DNA of 17,025 bases from M0108 sp044228695 (lineage in GTDB: Bacteria; Pseudomonadota; Gammaproteobacteria; Chromatiales; Chromatiaceae): NCBI GenBank assembly GCA_044228695.1, contig JBGAUK010000077.1, positions 1-17,025 of the forward strand. Direction: 5' to 3'. Positions 7,055 through 14,484 of this stretch are shown one piece after another; position 1 is the stretch's first letter, and each line of letters opens with the position of its first letter. The position numbers and the translations under genes were made by a program. The notes below the pieces were generated by a model that was given only the letters and a program-made list of their open reading frames with translations, had not been told where the DNA came from and did no database searches.

Positions 7055-7774
7055 TCAGTCAGCCGCAGGGCGCTGGCAAGCTGCCAGGTAATTGACGTCC
7101 AAGTCTTGCTCGTCGAGGCGATAGGCACCCATCAGGGGGTTGTAAGTCATCCCCGTGAGGTGGGTCAATTCCAGATCCGCAGCGCGAATCCAGCGCCCCA
7201 ATTCAGAGGGGCGAATGAAGCGGGCATAGTCGTGGGTGCCACGCGGCAGCCAACGAAGCAGGTATTCGGCGCCGATGATGGCCAAGAGGTAGGCTTTGGG
7301 GTTGCGGTTGAGGGTGGAGAAGAAGACCTGTCCGCCGGGCTTGACCAGGCGGGCGCAGGCGGCGATGACGGATGCGGGGTCCGGCACATGCTCCAGCATC
7401 TCCATGCAGGTGACGATGTCGAAGCAGGCCGGGCATTCCGCCGCCAGGGTTTCGGCGGCCACCTGGCGGTAGTTCACCTCAACCCCGGTTTCCAGGGTGT
7501 GGAGTTCCGCGACCTTGAGGGGCAACTCCCCCATATCGATGCCGGTGACATGGGCCCCGCGGATCGCCATGCTCTCGGCCAGAATGCCACCGCCACAGCC
7601 GACATCCAGCACCTCCTTGCCCGCCAGGCCCGCCATCCGATCCACATAATCAAGCCGCAAGGGGTTGATCTCATGCAGCGGCTTGAATTCGCTGTGGGGA
7701 TCCCACCAGCGGGCCGCCAAGGCCTCGAACTTGCTGATTTCAGCGGGATCGACGTTGGGGATTGCTGCGCTCAT
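7055..7774 (-). CDS. ubiG: UbiG, ubiquinone biosynthesis O-methyltransferase
   Basis: SAM-dependent enzyme that performs both O-methylations of the ubiquinone ring, acting at the inner face of the membrane. The 239-residue product has the full family length: an N-terminal helix ending EALAARWWDP, motif I VLDVGCGGG (55-63), acidic ribose-binding D80 (GIDM), CMEMLEHVPDP (123-133), and the characteristic membrane-associating loop STLNRNPKAYLL to RGTHDYARFI (153-187). The ATG at 7774 has GAGG seven bases upstream. It is the first gene of a minus-strand group with the NDUFAF6-like and YciK-like genes. Confidence 0.96.
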   Translation of the reverse strand: MSAAIPNVDPAEISKFEALAARWWDPHSEFKPLHEINPLRLDYVDRMAGLAGKEVLDVGCGGGILAESMAIRGAHVTGIDMGELPLKVAELHTLETGVEVNYRQVAAETLAAECPACFDIVTCMEMLEHVPDPASVIAACARLVKPGGQVFFSTLNRNPKAYLLAIIGAEYLLRWLPRGTHDYARFIRPSELGRWIRAADLELTHLTGMTYNPLMGAYRLDEQDLDVNYLAACQRPAAD

Positions 7775-7847
7775 GCGTGTGCCTCGGCCAGGATGAGTGG
7801 CGGGCCTTGCTGGGCCCCGATCCCGCCATTGTAGGCGATACCGGCCC

Positions 7848-8396
7848 TCAGGGCATGAAGGGGACTATCCCCGCCATGGGCCGGGCGAACTGGCTCATGT
7901 GTTCCCGCATCATGACTACCCCCCCGGTCATACCATGAATCCGGGAATCGAGGATACCCATGGCATTGCGCACCAGTTCCATATTCTCTTCGACGCTGGC
8001 CATTTCCCCCGCCATGGCTTGGGTGTTGCCGCGGATCTGGGGCATGATCCGGGCCATTGATTCCATGCGAGCGGCGATGGAGTCCATGTGGGTCATGTGG
8101 TCGTCGAAGGATTTCATGTTCGCGGTGATGTCGCCCATGTCCGCATCCACGCCCACCAGGTGGTCGTGCATGGAGTACATATCCGAAATAATCTCGTTGA
8201 AGTCCTGGTAAAGGACCCGAGCGTGATAGACGTCAAATGCCGCCCCCAGCAAGAGCAGCAGGGAGGTGGCGATAATGACGATATCGGTGATGCGGAAATG
8301 GCGATGGCGCTCGTCTAGATGGAGCTGGGTCGCGCGACCCAGCTGTTTGATAACCTCGATGACAGCCCGCCTGGGGTCTTCTCGTCGGCTTCTCAT
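7848..8396 (-). CDS. Membrane-anchored methionine-rich coiled-coil protein, second of a pair
   Basis: I do not recognise this family. The 182-residue protein has a basic cytoplasmic N-terminus (1-35), one membrane helix (about 36-54) and a long predicted periplasmic helix. Twenty of 182 residues are Met, 19 of them after residue 72. From 87 to 118 they fall at 7, 7, 3, 7, 3 and 4-residue steps, the a/d pattern of a heptad repeat, so Met forms the coiled-coil core. The C-terminus FARPMAGIVPFMP resembles the end of the neighbour at 8421-9002. A strong AGGAGG lies just upstream of the ATG, and the gene starts 24 bases after its neighbour, so the two form an operon. Confidence 0.85.
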   Translation of the reverse strand: MRSRREDPRRAVIEVIKQLGRATQLHLDERHRHFRITDIVIIATSLLLLLGAAFDVYHARVLYQDFNEIISDMYSMHDHLVGVDADMGDITANMKSFDDHMTHMDSIAARMESMARIMPQIRGNTQAMAGEMASVEENMELVRNAMGILDSRIHGMTGGVVMMREHMSQFARPMAGIVPFMP

Positions 8397-8420
8397 GCTC
8401 TGTCCCTCCTGGATGGGCCG

Positions 8421-9002
8421 TTAGGGAAATGGGAACATCTTGTTCATGTTGCGCATCGGCTTCGCCATTCGGCCCAATTCGATGCTCATGATCTGGACCT
8501 CGTTATTCATCAGGTCCATGTTGAACGAGACATTGGAGATATGGTTGCGGACGGTGGCGAGATAGTCATCGATGCCCGTCACGTTGGCGCGCATATCATT
8601 CATGTCCGTGAGGATGTTGCTCATCTCGACGTCCATCAGGGCGGTGCGTTGATCGACCGTCTCCAGCAGGGCTACGCGACTCTCAATGGCGTTCATGTGG
8701 CCGCTGATGGCATTCATCTGCTGACTCACAGAGATGAAGTGTTCCTTCATGCCCTCGACGACGCTGGAGATGCGGGAGACCTGGGAGGTCAAGGTGAAAA
8801 GCAGGAGGGATAGGGAGATAGAGATGGCGGCCAGAATAAAAGTGCCCGCCTGAATGCCGTAATTGAGGCGGGTACTGAGGCGGTTAGTCAGTTCGATCTC
8901 GCTGAGGATGATGCCCTCGAAGGAACTCAGGGCCCGCCGATACTGTTGCTGGAGGATGGCGTCGTCAACAGCCGTCCTGGGTTTGATGTCTTCTTCCGTC
9001 AT
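8421..9002 (-). CDS. Membrane-anchored coiled-coil protein, first of a pair
   Basis: Unrecognised family. I set the start at ATG 9002, which has AGGA close upstream (4-base gap); an in-frame start at 9053 would add 17 residues. The 193-residue product has a cytoplasmic N-terminus (1-47), one membrane helix (about 50-71) and a long periplasmic coiled coil with many Met, Ile and Val. It ends LGRMAKPMRNMNKMFPFP, sharing (F/M)A(R/K)PM and a terminal PF-x-P-like tail with the following gene. Same topology, same tail and immediate adjacency indicate paralogues that may pair with each other. No enzymatic or metal-site motif beyond Met spacing is visible. Confidence 0.85.
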   Translation of the reverse strand: MTEEDIKPRTAVDDAILQQQYRRALSSFEGIILSEIELTNRLSTRLNYGIQAGTFILAAISISLSLLLFTLTSQVSRISSVVEGMKEHFISVSQQMNAISGHMNAIESRVALLETVDQRTALMDVEMSNILTDMNDMRANVTGIDDYLATVRNHISNVSFNMDLMNNEVQIMSIELGRMAKPMRNMNKMFPFP

Positions 9003-9056
9003 GGAGTCCTGCTCGTATCTTCTTATGGGTTGGGGTGGGAGGGCCGGACCCACCGC

Positions 9057-9070
9057 AATTTAATTAAATT
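9057..9070. promoter_or_regulatory. AT-only palindrome upstream of the coiled-coil gene pair
   Basis: AATTTAATTAAATT is a perfect 14-base palindrome in otherwise GC-rich DNA, 55 bases before the ATG at 9002. A TAGAAT sequence on the minus strand beside it (plus 9068-9073) could act as a -10 element, but I see no good -35. It probably marks the promoter or an operator of the pair. The rest of 9003-9171 shows nothing else clear. Confidence 0.3.
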
Positions 9071-9171
9071 CTAACGCTAAACAGACTTGAATGCCCATGA
9101 TTTCCCTGTCGTGGACCGCGCAGTTCAATTTTTTCAGGCCCTTGTCGAAACCTTGATCTTCAGCGGTGACC

Positions 9172-9936
9172 TCATTGCTGCAGGGTGCGCCCGCCATCGA
9201 CGGCGATGATCTGGCCGGTGATGTAGTCCGCCTCCCGCACCAGGAAGGAGACCGCCCGGGTTATATCCACCGGCGAGCCGGGTCGGCCCAGGGCGGTGCG
9301 GCTCAGTACCTCGGCCCTGGCCGCCTGACCCGGGCCCCCGTCCTCGGGCCAGAGGATGATGCCCGGGGCAATACCGTTGACCCGGATCTCGGGCCCCAAT
9401 TCCCGGGCCAGGGCCTTGACCATCATGGCATTGCCGGCTTTGGCGATAGAATAGACAGGATGATTCTTATGGGGCCGCTCGGCGTGGATATCGACCAGAT
9501 TGATGATACAGCCGCCGCTTGCACGTAGAAGCGGCGCGGCGGCCTGGGCCAGAAAGAAGGGGCCCTTGAGGTTGGACGCCATCAGATCGTCCCACTGGTC
9601 CTCGTCCACCAGGTCAAAGGGCGTTGGATAGAAGCTGGAGGCATTGTTGACGAGGATGTCCAGCCGGCCGCGAAAGTCCTGGACGCGGCTCATCAGGGCC
9701 GGGAACGCCTGGCAGTCATTCAGGTCGGCGCCCATCAGCAAGACGGACGAGGGACGAATAGCCTCCAGTTCCCGCCGCAGGGCCTCGGCAGCCGAGACGG
9801 AGTTGCGGTAATGGATAACCAGGTCCGCCCCTTGGGCGTGGAGGACGCGGGCAATTTCGGCCCCGATGCGGTGAGCGGCCCCCGTGATCAGGGCGACCCT
9901 ATCGACGAGGGGTTGAGGGTTGGGTTTCTGTGCCAC
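9172..9936 (-). CDS. Pteridine reductase-type SDR (FolM/PTR1-like)
   Basis: NADPH-dependent short-chain dehydrogenase of the pteridine reductase group, expected to reduce dihydropterins or dihydrofolate in the cytoplasm. The 254-residue product has TGAAHRIG (19-26), with the Arg before the last Gly that marks PTR1/FolM relatives, then HYRNS (42-46), NNAS (97-100), Asp149 in NLVDIHAERP in place of the usual SDR Ser, and Y162-x3-K166 (YSIAKAG). The Asp/Tyr/Lys arrangement is that of pteridine reductase. The start is GTG at 9936 with AGGA seven bases upstream. It is divergent from the MidA-like gene, 60 bases away. A different SDR substrate cannot be excluded. Confidence 0.85.
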   Translation of the reverse strand: MAQKPNPQPLVDRVALITGAAHRIGAEIARVLHAQGADLVIHYRNSVSAAEALRRELEAIRPSSVLLMGADLNDCQAFPALMSRVQDFRGRLDILVNNASSFYPTPFDLVDEDQWDDLMASNLKGPFFLAQAAAPLLRASGGCIINLVDIHAERPHKNHPVYSIAKAGNAMMVKALARELGPEIRVNGIAPGIILWPEDGGPGQAARAEVLSRTALGRPGSPVDITRAVSFLVREADYITGQIIAVDGGRTLQQ

Positions 9937-9996
9937 GGGCGGGTCCTGCCTGTATCATAAGTCTCCCGCGATTTTAGCCGCTTCCGTGCCACCCCG

Positions 9997-11214
9997 ATGC
10001 CTATTTCAGCCGAATCGATGCGTGTCGCGGGCCCTGGCCCGGCGGAGGGCGAGGACCCGGTGGCGTTGGAACATAGGCTCCGCCTGGAGGACTTGATCCG
10101 CGCCGAGGCCCGGGCCTGCGGGGGGGCCTTGCCCTTTGATCGCTTCATGGAACTGGCCCTCTATGCGCCCGGGCTAGGCTATTACGTCGCCGGGGCGCGA
10201 AAATTTGGTCGCGGCGGGGATTTCGCGACCGCCCCCGCCATCTCGCCCCTCTTTGGCTTCTGCCTGGCCCGCCAGTGCCGCGAAGTCCTGGCGGCCCTGG
10301 GAGGTGGCGATATCCTGGAACTGGGCGCTGGGGCCGGCGACCTGGCGGCGGACCTCCTCGATGGCCTCAAGGCCGCGGCTTGTCTCCCAGGCCACTATCT
10401 TATCCTGGAACCTGGCCCCGAGTTGCGCGAGCGTCAGCGTGACCTGCTCCAGGCTCGCCACCCGGATCTGATGGACCGCATCCAGTGGCTCCATGACCTG
10501 CCGCTGGGATTTTCCGGCGTGCTGGTCGCCAACGAGGTCCTGGACGCCCTGCCGGTGCATCGCTTCCAGGTCCGCGAGGAGGGCGCGATCGCGGAAATCC
10601 TGGTCAAGCCCCGGGGCGTCTGCTGGGAGGAGGTGGGGGCGGAGCCTCGGAGCCCGGGCCTGACGGAGGCGGTTCAGGCCCTTTGGACCCAGGGCTTGGC
10701 GCAAGAGCCCGGCTATGCCTCCGAGATCAATCTGCGGCTGGGTCCCTGGATTCACGCCCTGGCGGCCTCCATGGACCGCGGCCTGATGTTGCTGATCGAC
10801 TATGGCTACGACCGGGCCGACTATTATCGGCCCGAGCGGGGCATGGGAACCCTGATGTGCCATTATCGCCACCAGGCCCATGGCGACCCCTATGTGCACC
10901 TGGGTCTCCAGGACATCACGGCCCATGTGGACTTCACGGCGGCGGCCAGCGCGGGCCGGGTCGCGGGTCTGGCGGTCGCGGGGTTCACAACCCAGGCGCA
11001 TTTCCTGATTGCACTGGGCCTCGACGGCTTGCTGGCGGAGCGCATGAGCGGCGATCCGGGTGCCACCGAGGGGGATCTGAAGTGGCTGCTCGGGGCCAAG
11101 CAACTGCTGATGCCGAGTGCCATGGGGGAACGCTTTCGCGTCTTGGGCCTGGCAAAGGATCTCGGCCGTACTTGGACCGGTTTTTCGCTAAAAGACTTGC
11201 GCGGCCGCTTGTGA
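9997..11214 (+). CDS. MidA/NDUFAF7-family SAM-dependent protein methyltransferase
   Basis: Class I methyltransferase of the MidA/NDUFAF7 family. The mitochondrial member methylates an arginine of a complex I subunit; the bacterial substrate is not established. The 405-residue product shows FMELALYAPGLGYYV (50-64), GDFATAPAISPLFG (74-87), the SAM motif DILELGAGAGDL (105-116), ANEVLDALPVHRF (family active-site region), LLIDYGYDRADYY and the C-terminal LLMPSAMGERFRVLGL. All family landmarks are present. ATG 9997 is the first start; ATG 10018 is an alternative and neither has a clear ribosome binding site. It is divergent from the pteridine reductase gene and convergent with the thioredoxin-like gene, 16 bases away. 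Confidence 0.92.
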   Translation: MPISAESMRVAGPGPAEGEDPVALEHRLRLEDLIRAEARACGGALPFDRFMELALYAPGLGYYVAGARKFGRGGDFATAPAISPLFGFCLARQCREVLAALGGGDILELGAGAGDLAADLLDGLKAAACLPGHYLILEPGPELRERQRDLLQARHPDLMDRIQWLHDLPLGFSGVLVANEVLDALPVHRFQVREEGAIAEILVKPRGVCWEEVGAEPRSPGLTEAVQALWTQGLAQEPGYASEINLRLGPWIHALAASMDRGLMLLIDYGYDRADYYRPERGMGTLMCHYRHQAHGDPYVHLGLQDITAHVDFTAAASAGRVAGLAVAGFTTQAHFLIALGLDGLLAERMSGDPGATEGDLKWLLGAKQLLMPSAMGERFRVLGLAKDLGRTWTGFSLKDLRGRL

Positions 11215-11230
11215 TGGCAGGAGATCGTGA

Positions 11231-11731
11231 CTATTCGCTGTCGGCCAGCATGGAGTGGGACGGCCGCTCCCCAGAGGCCAGGTTGGCATGGGCGCGATTC
11301 ATGCGCTTGGCCACCAGGTCGCCATAGTTTTGGGCGCCGTTAAAGCCGACGAGGGCAGGGGCAAGCATCTCGCCTTCCGGGCTGAGGAAGAGCAGGGTCG
11401 GGGTGGCGAAGATACCGTAACGGGCCAGGAAGAGACGGGTGCGGATACGCTCACCATCGAAGTCGGTGACCTTGCCACCCTCATCCCGGGAGATCTCTTG
11501 GGTGACCGCCCCCTGTTCCAGGGTGCCACGCGTCGCGGGGGCTTCGAGGAATTCCTGGCGCAGGCGTTCGCAGTAGCCGCAATCGGTCCCCGTGATCAGG
11601 AGAGCGACGGGCAAACCCCGTTCCCGTGCTTCGGCCCCGACTTTGGCCCAGTCAAAATAATTTTCGGCGGCTACCGGACCGGCCTGGGCTAGCAGGGAAA
11701 TAATCAGAGCCTTGGCGAGTCTGGACAACAT
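11231..11731 (-). CDS. Exported thioredoxin-fold protein (SoxW-like)
   Basis: The 166-residue protein has an N-terminal signal peptide (cleavage likely after VAA, residue 22), a redox-active C51-G-Y-C54 and a cis-Pro loop ATPT (Pro111), so it is a periplasmic thioredoxin-fold protein of the thioredoxin_2 type. Related proteins include SoxW, which keeps sulfur-oxidation proteins reduced, and other periplasmic reductants. CGYC differs from the CGPC of thioredoxin. It faces a TauE/SafE permease across an AT-rich divergent region. That suggests sulfur metabolism, but no sox gene is visible here. The tail after 140 is polar and unassigned. Confidence 0.85.
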   Translation of the reverse strand: MLSRLAKALIISLLAQAGPVAAENYFDWAKVGAEARERGLPVALLITGTDCGYCERLRQEFLEAPATRGTLEQGAVTQEISRDEGGKVTDFDGERIRTRLFLARYGIFATPTLLFLSPEGEMLAPALVGFNGAQNYGDLVAKRMNRAHANLASGERPSHSMLADSE

Positions 11732-11772
11732 GACGGTGCGGTTTGCTTCGGAGCAGAATTTATCTGTTAGTG

Positions 11773-11801
11773 AGAATATATTATTTTGCTAATATTTGCA
11801 A
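11773..11801 (-). promoter_or_regulatory. Candidate sigma-70 promoter of the thioredoxin-like gene
   Basis: On the minus strand, TTGCAA (11796-11801) and TATTCT (11773-11778) are separated by exactly 17 bases, and transcription would begin about 35 bases before the ATG at 11731. The surrounding 11755-11812 is unusually AT-rich and probably also holds the promoter of the plus-strand permease gene, though I cannot place that one. Confidence 0.45.
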
Positions 11802-11882
11802 TTGTTAATGTTTCGGTGCGCAAGCGGGATGGTCCTTCGGGGGGGTGGGGAAGGGGTATCGACAAGGGGGTAGGGAGCTTCC

Positions 11883-12677
11883 ATGACCCTGATTGAAATC
11901 TTCGCCTATCTGGTGACAGGGGTCTTCTCGGGCTTGCTGGCGGGTTTGCTGGGACTGGGGGGCGGGGTACTGATCGTCCCCTCGCTGATCCTGGTTTTCG
12001 GCCATCTGGGCTTTACCCCGGAATGGATCGCGCATCTGGCGGTGGGCACTTCCTTGGCTACCATCATGGGCACCGGGGGCGCCTCGGCCCTAGCTCATCA
12101 TCGCCGTGGCGCGGTGCGCTGGGACCTGGTCCGCAGGTTGGCGCCGGGGATAGTCCTGGGGGCCTGGGCGGGCGCGGCCCTGGCGGGCCTACTGCCTCAG
12201 GCATGGCTGCAGCGTCTGTTCGGCGTCTTCTTGCTCTATGTCGGGGCACGCATGTTGCTCCCCCGGGGGGAGATGCCGAGGATTATCTCGCCTGGCCCAT
12301 TGGGGCAGGCGATGGCGGGGGGGGGGGTTGGCGCCCTCTCCGCCCTCGTGGGTATCGGTGGCGGGACCCTGACGGTGCCTTACCTGGTCAAAACGGGCTT
12401 GACCATGCGTCAAGCCGTGGCCTCCTCGAGTGCCTGTGGCCTGCCGATTGCGATGGCCGGGGCCATCGGTTTCATGGTCACGGGCTGGGGCAGGGAGGGG
12501 CTACCCGGGATGAGCACGGGGTTCGTCTATTGGCCTGCGGTTCTGGGTATCCTGGTGACCAGCATGCCCATGGCGCCCCTGGGTGCCCGGCTGGCTCATA
12601 GCCTGCCGCTCCCCATCTTGACCCGCATCTTCGGGGTCCTGCTGTTGTTGGTGGCCGCCAAGTTGCTGATGGGCTGA
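11883..12677 (+). CDS. TauE/SafE-family membrane permease
   Basis: Inner-membrane protein of the TauE/SafE family, whose members export sulfite, sulfoacetate or related organosulfur anions. The 264-residue product has eight or so hydrophobic segments arranged as two related halves, each with a Gly-rich motif: GLLGLGGGVLIVP (22-34) and GIGGGTLTVPYL (about 157-168). HHRRGAVRWDLV sits in the first inter-helix loop. GGGAG lies six bases before the ATG. Substrate is not readable from sequence; the divergent thioredoxin-like gene hints at sulfur compounds. A run of 11 G (12317-12327) lies inside the coding region. Confidence 0.9.
   Translation: MTLIEIFAYLVTGVFSGLLAGLLGLGGGVLIVPSLILVFGHLGFTPEWIAHLAVGTSLATIMGTGGASALAHHRRGAVRWDLVRRLAPGIVLGAWAGAALAGLLPQAWLQRLFGVFLLYVGARMLLPRGEMPRIISPGPLGQAMAGGGVGALSALVGIGGGTLTVPYLVKTGLTMRQAVASSSACGLPIAMAGAIGFMVTGWGREGLPGMSTGFVYWPAVLGILVTSMPMAPLGARLAHSLPLPILTRIFGVLLLLVAAKLLMG
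12317..12327 (+). repeat. Eleven-G homopolymer inside the permease gene
   Basis: Eleven consecutive G residues encode part of MAGGGVGAL between the two halves of the TauE/SafE protein. The frame is intact at this length. Gain or loss of one base would truncate the protein, so this is a possible slippage site and also a place prone to sequencing error. Confidence 0.8.
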
Positions 12678-12700
12678 TCAGCCTGAGGCGGTTGAACGGG

Positions 12701-13456
12701 TTACTTCTGGGTCGTGGCGGGGGGCAACTGGGGCGCCGGTTGATCCAACCAGAGTCGCCGGTAAAGAAAATGGTCGCCATTTCTGTCGCGCAGGGCCAGT
12801 CGGCCATCGGACTCGGCGAAGTCGAAGGGGCTGATGTGGGCGTTTTCCAGGTTATACATGGCCAGGCGGTCGCCGCTCAATTGAATGTAGCCGTCCACAT
12901 AACCGCTGGAGCCCGGGTAGATGCGAAAGCGGTTGCCCTGGACAATGAGGAGTTCGCCATTGCGGCCCTCCCAGACCCCGTCCAATCGGGAACCGGGGGA
13001 GGAGGATAGGGCTCCACCGCTGGACCCTGGCAGTTTCATGCCCTCGGTCATCTGTTTCATGACCTCGCCGCCCTTGCCCATGAGACCGGAAGGGTCGCCG
13101 CTTGGCGCCGACCAGGACGAGGCACCGGGCATGCCGGTTATGCCAGGAATGGACAAGCCGCCTGGCATGCCGCCGAGGGGCACGGGGGGCGTGGTCATGG
13201 GCAGGCCGGGGCTGGCCGGGGGATTGAGGAAGCCCATGGCCTCCATCATCCGGGCCATGGCATCCGCCATAGCCACCCTGGGCGCGGCGCTAGGGTCCTC
13301 GGCCAAGGCCTCGGTGGTCAGGAGCAGGAAGAGGGCTAGGACCAGAGTTCTGATCGGCTTATCGACCAGGGCTTGGACCAGAACTGGGATCGGGCCGTGG
13401 GATTGGATCATCCGGGGTAAAATCTCGCTGCGGCCGAGTGTAGGGGCCTGGGTCAT
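12701..13456 (-). CDS. Exported Gly/Pro/Met-rich protein of unknown function
   Basis: I do not recognise this protein. The 251-residue reading frame has a signal-like hydrophobic stretch (34-52, TLVLALFLLLTTEALA, likely cut before EDPSAA), a low-complexity region rich in Gly, Pro, Ser and Met (about 79-157, with repeated GMPG-type units), and a C-terminal beta-rich domain (158-236). That domain begins LDGVWEGRNGELLIVQGNRFRIY and looks like a small barrel or lipocalin-like sheet. A start at ATG 13411 would shorten the N-terminus by 15 residues and suits a signal peptide better; neither start has a ribosome binding site. It is convergent with the permease and divergent from the phosphatase. Confidence 0.7.
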   Translation of the reverse strand: MTQAPTLGRSEILPRMIQSHGPIPVLVQALVDKPIRTLVLALFLLLTTEALAEDPSAAPRVAMADAMARMMEAMGFLNPPASPGLPMTTPPVPLGGMPGGLSIPGITGMPGASSWSAPSGDPSGLMGKGGEVMKQMTEGMKLPGSSGGALSSSPGSRLDGVWEGRNGELLIVQGNRFRIYPGSSGYVDGYIQLSGDRLAMYNLENAHISPFDFAESDGRLALRDRNGDHFLYRRLWLDQPAPQLPPATTQK

Positions 13457-13582
13457 GGATGACGCTCGGTCAAGGTTTGCAGTCTAACAAAAGCGGGCTA
13501 GCCTCGTCCCGGTCTTGGTCCACCTGCTGTTTCGTCCCCCTGGCGTTATGATGCCCGCCGAAGCCATCATCAGGAGCGCCCC

Positions 13583-14401
13583 ATGAGTCCGGAACTAATC
13601 AGCCTCTGTCACATTCTGCGGGCCGCCGCGCGTAGCGAGATCCTGCCCCGCTTCCAGCACCCGGATGCCAGGGCCAAGGCCGATGGCAGTCTGGTTACGG
13701 CGGCGGATCTGGGGACCCAGGCCTTTATCCTCGCCGAACTGAGCGATCGCTTTCCTGGCGTGCCGGTACTGGGCGAGGAGATGACGGCCGAGGAGCAGGA
13801 GGCCTTGCTGGCGGGCGCCCAGGGTAACATCTGGTGTCTGGATCCCCTCGATGGCACGAGCAATTTCGCGGGTGGCTTTCCCTTTTTCGGGATCTCGCTG
13901 GCCCTGCTCGAGGACGGACAGGCTCGCTTGGGCCTGGTGCTGGACCCTGTCCGCGATGAGTGCTTTGCCGCCGAGCGGGGGGTGGGCGCCTGGCTGAATG
14001 GGCAGCCCCTGCAACTGGCACCCGCCAGTGAGGCCCTCAAGGATGCGCTGGCCCTGGTTGATCTCAAGCGGTTGCCGGTGGAGGTCCTGATGCGCCTCGG
14101 TGGTGATGCCCCTTACCGCTCGCAGCGCAGTCTGGGCGCGGTCGCACTGGAGTGGTGCTGGCTGGCGGCGGGTCGGGCGCGGCTCTATCTGCATGGCGGA
14201 CAGCGGCTGTGGGATTGGGCCGCCGGGCGCCTCATCGCCAGCGAGGCGGGGGTCCAGAGCCTGCTTATTTTGCCGGGGGGTGGCAGGGTTCCGGTTGAGC
14301 TGTCGCTGGCGCCCTGCATGGCAGTGGCCGCCGCCAATCAGGCCTTGCTGGAGCATTGGACGGCCTGGCTGGGGTTGGGGTCGGTCGAAAATGGCCTTTG
14401 A
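13583..14401 (+). CDS. Inositol monophosphatase family phosphatase
   Basis: Mg-dependent sugar- or nucleotide-phosphate phosphatase of the FIG/IMPase superfamily. The 272-residue product has DGSLVTAAD (34-42), metal-binding GEE (64-66), DPLDGTSNF (87-95) and WDWAAG (210-215), so the metal ligands E65/66, D87, D90 and D211 are present. AGGAG lies six bases before the ATG at 13583. Family members include SuhB, CysQ (PAP phosphatase in sulfate assimilation) and histidinol-phosphatase; the sequence does not let me choose among them. The Sel1 gene follows after 83 bases, possibly in the same transcript. Confidence 0.88.
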   Translation: MSPELISLCHILRAAARSEILPRFQHPDARAKADGSLVTAADLGTQAFILAELSDRFPGVPVLGEEMTAEEQEALLAGAQGNIWCLDPLDGTSNFAGGFPFFGISLALLEDGQARLGLVLDPVRDECFAAERGVGAWLNGQPLQLAPASEALKDALALVDLKRLPVEVLMRLGGDAPYRSQRSLGAVALEWCWLAAGRARLYLHGGQRLWDWAAGRLIASEAGVQSLLILPGGGRVPVELSLAPCMAVAAANQALLEHWTAWLGLGSVENGL

Positions 14402-14484
14402 TTCTGGCCGGCTGGCCCTCAGCTTGGGGGCTCCGATGGCCGCCCCAGTGCCGCCAATTCGCAACAAGAGGCTGGACTAGACCC

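Noticed and set aside
6923..7834. A 303-codon plus-strand open frame opposite ubiG.
   Set aside because: It is the complement of UbiG codons, and its His/Gln/Gly-rich composition is typical of shadow frames.
12672..12683. Palindrome GGCTGATCAGCC over the permease stop codon.
   Set aside because: It has no loop able to form a stable hairpin and no T run; probably chance.
13457..13582. A possible promoter (TTTGCA, 17 bases, TAGCCT) before the phosphatase gene.
   Set aside because: The -10 match is only three of six; too weak to list as a feature.
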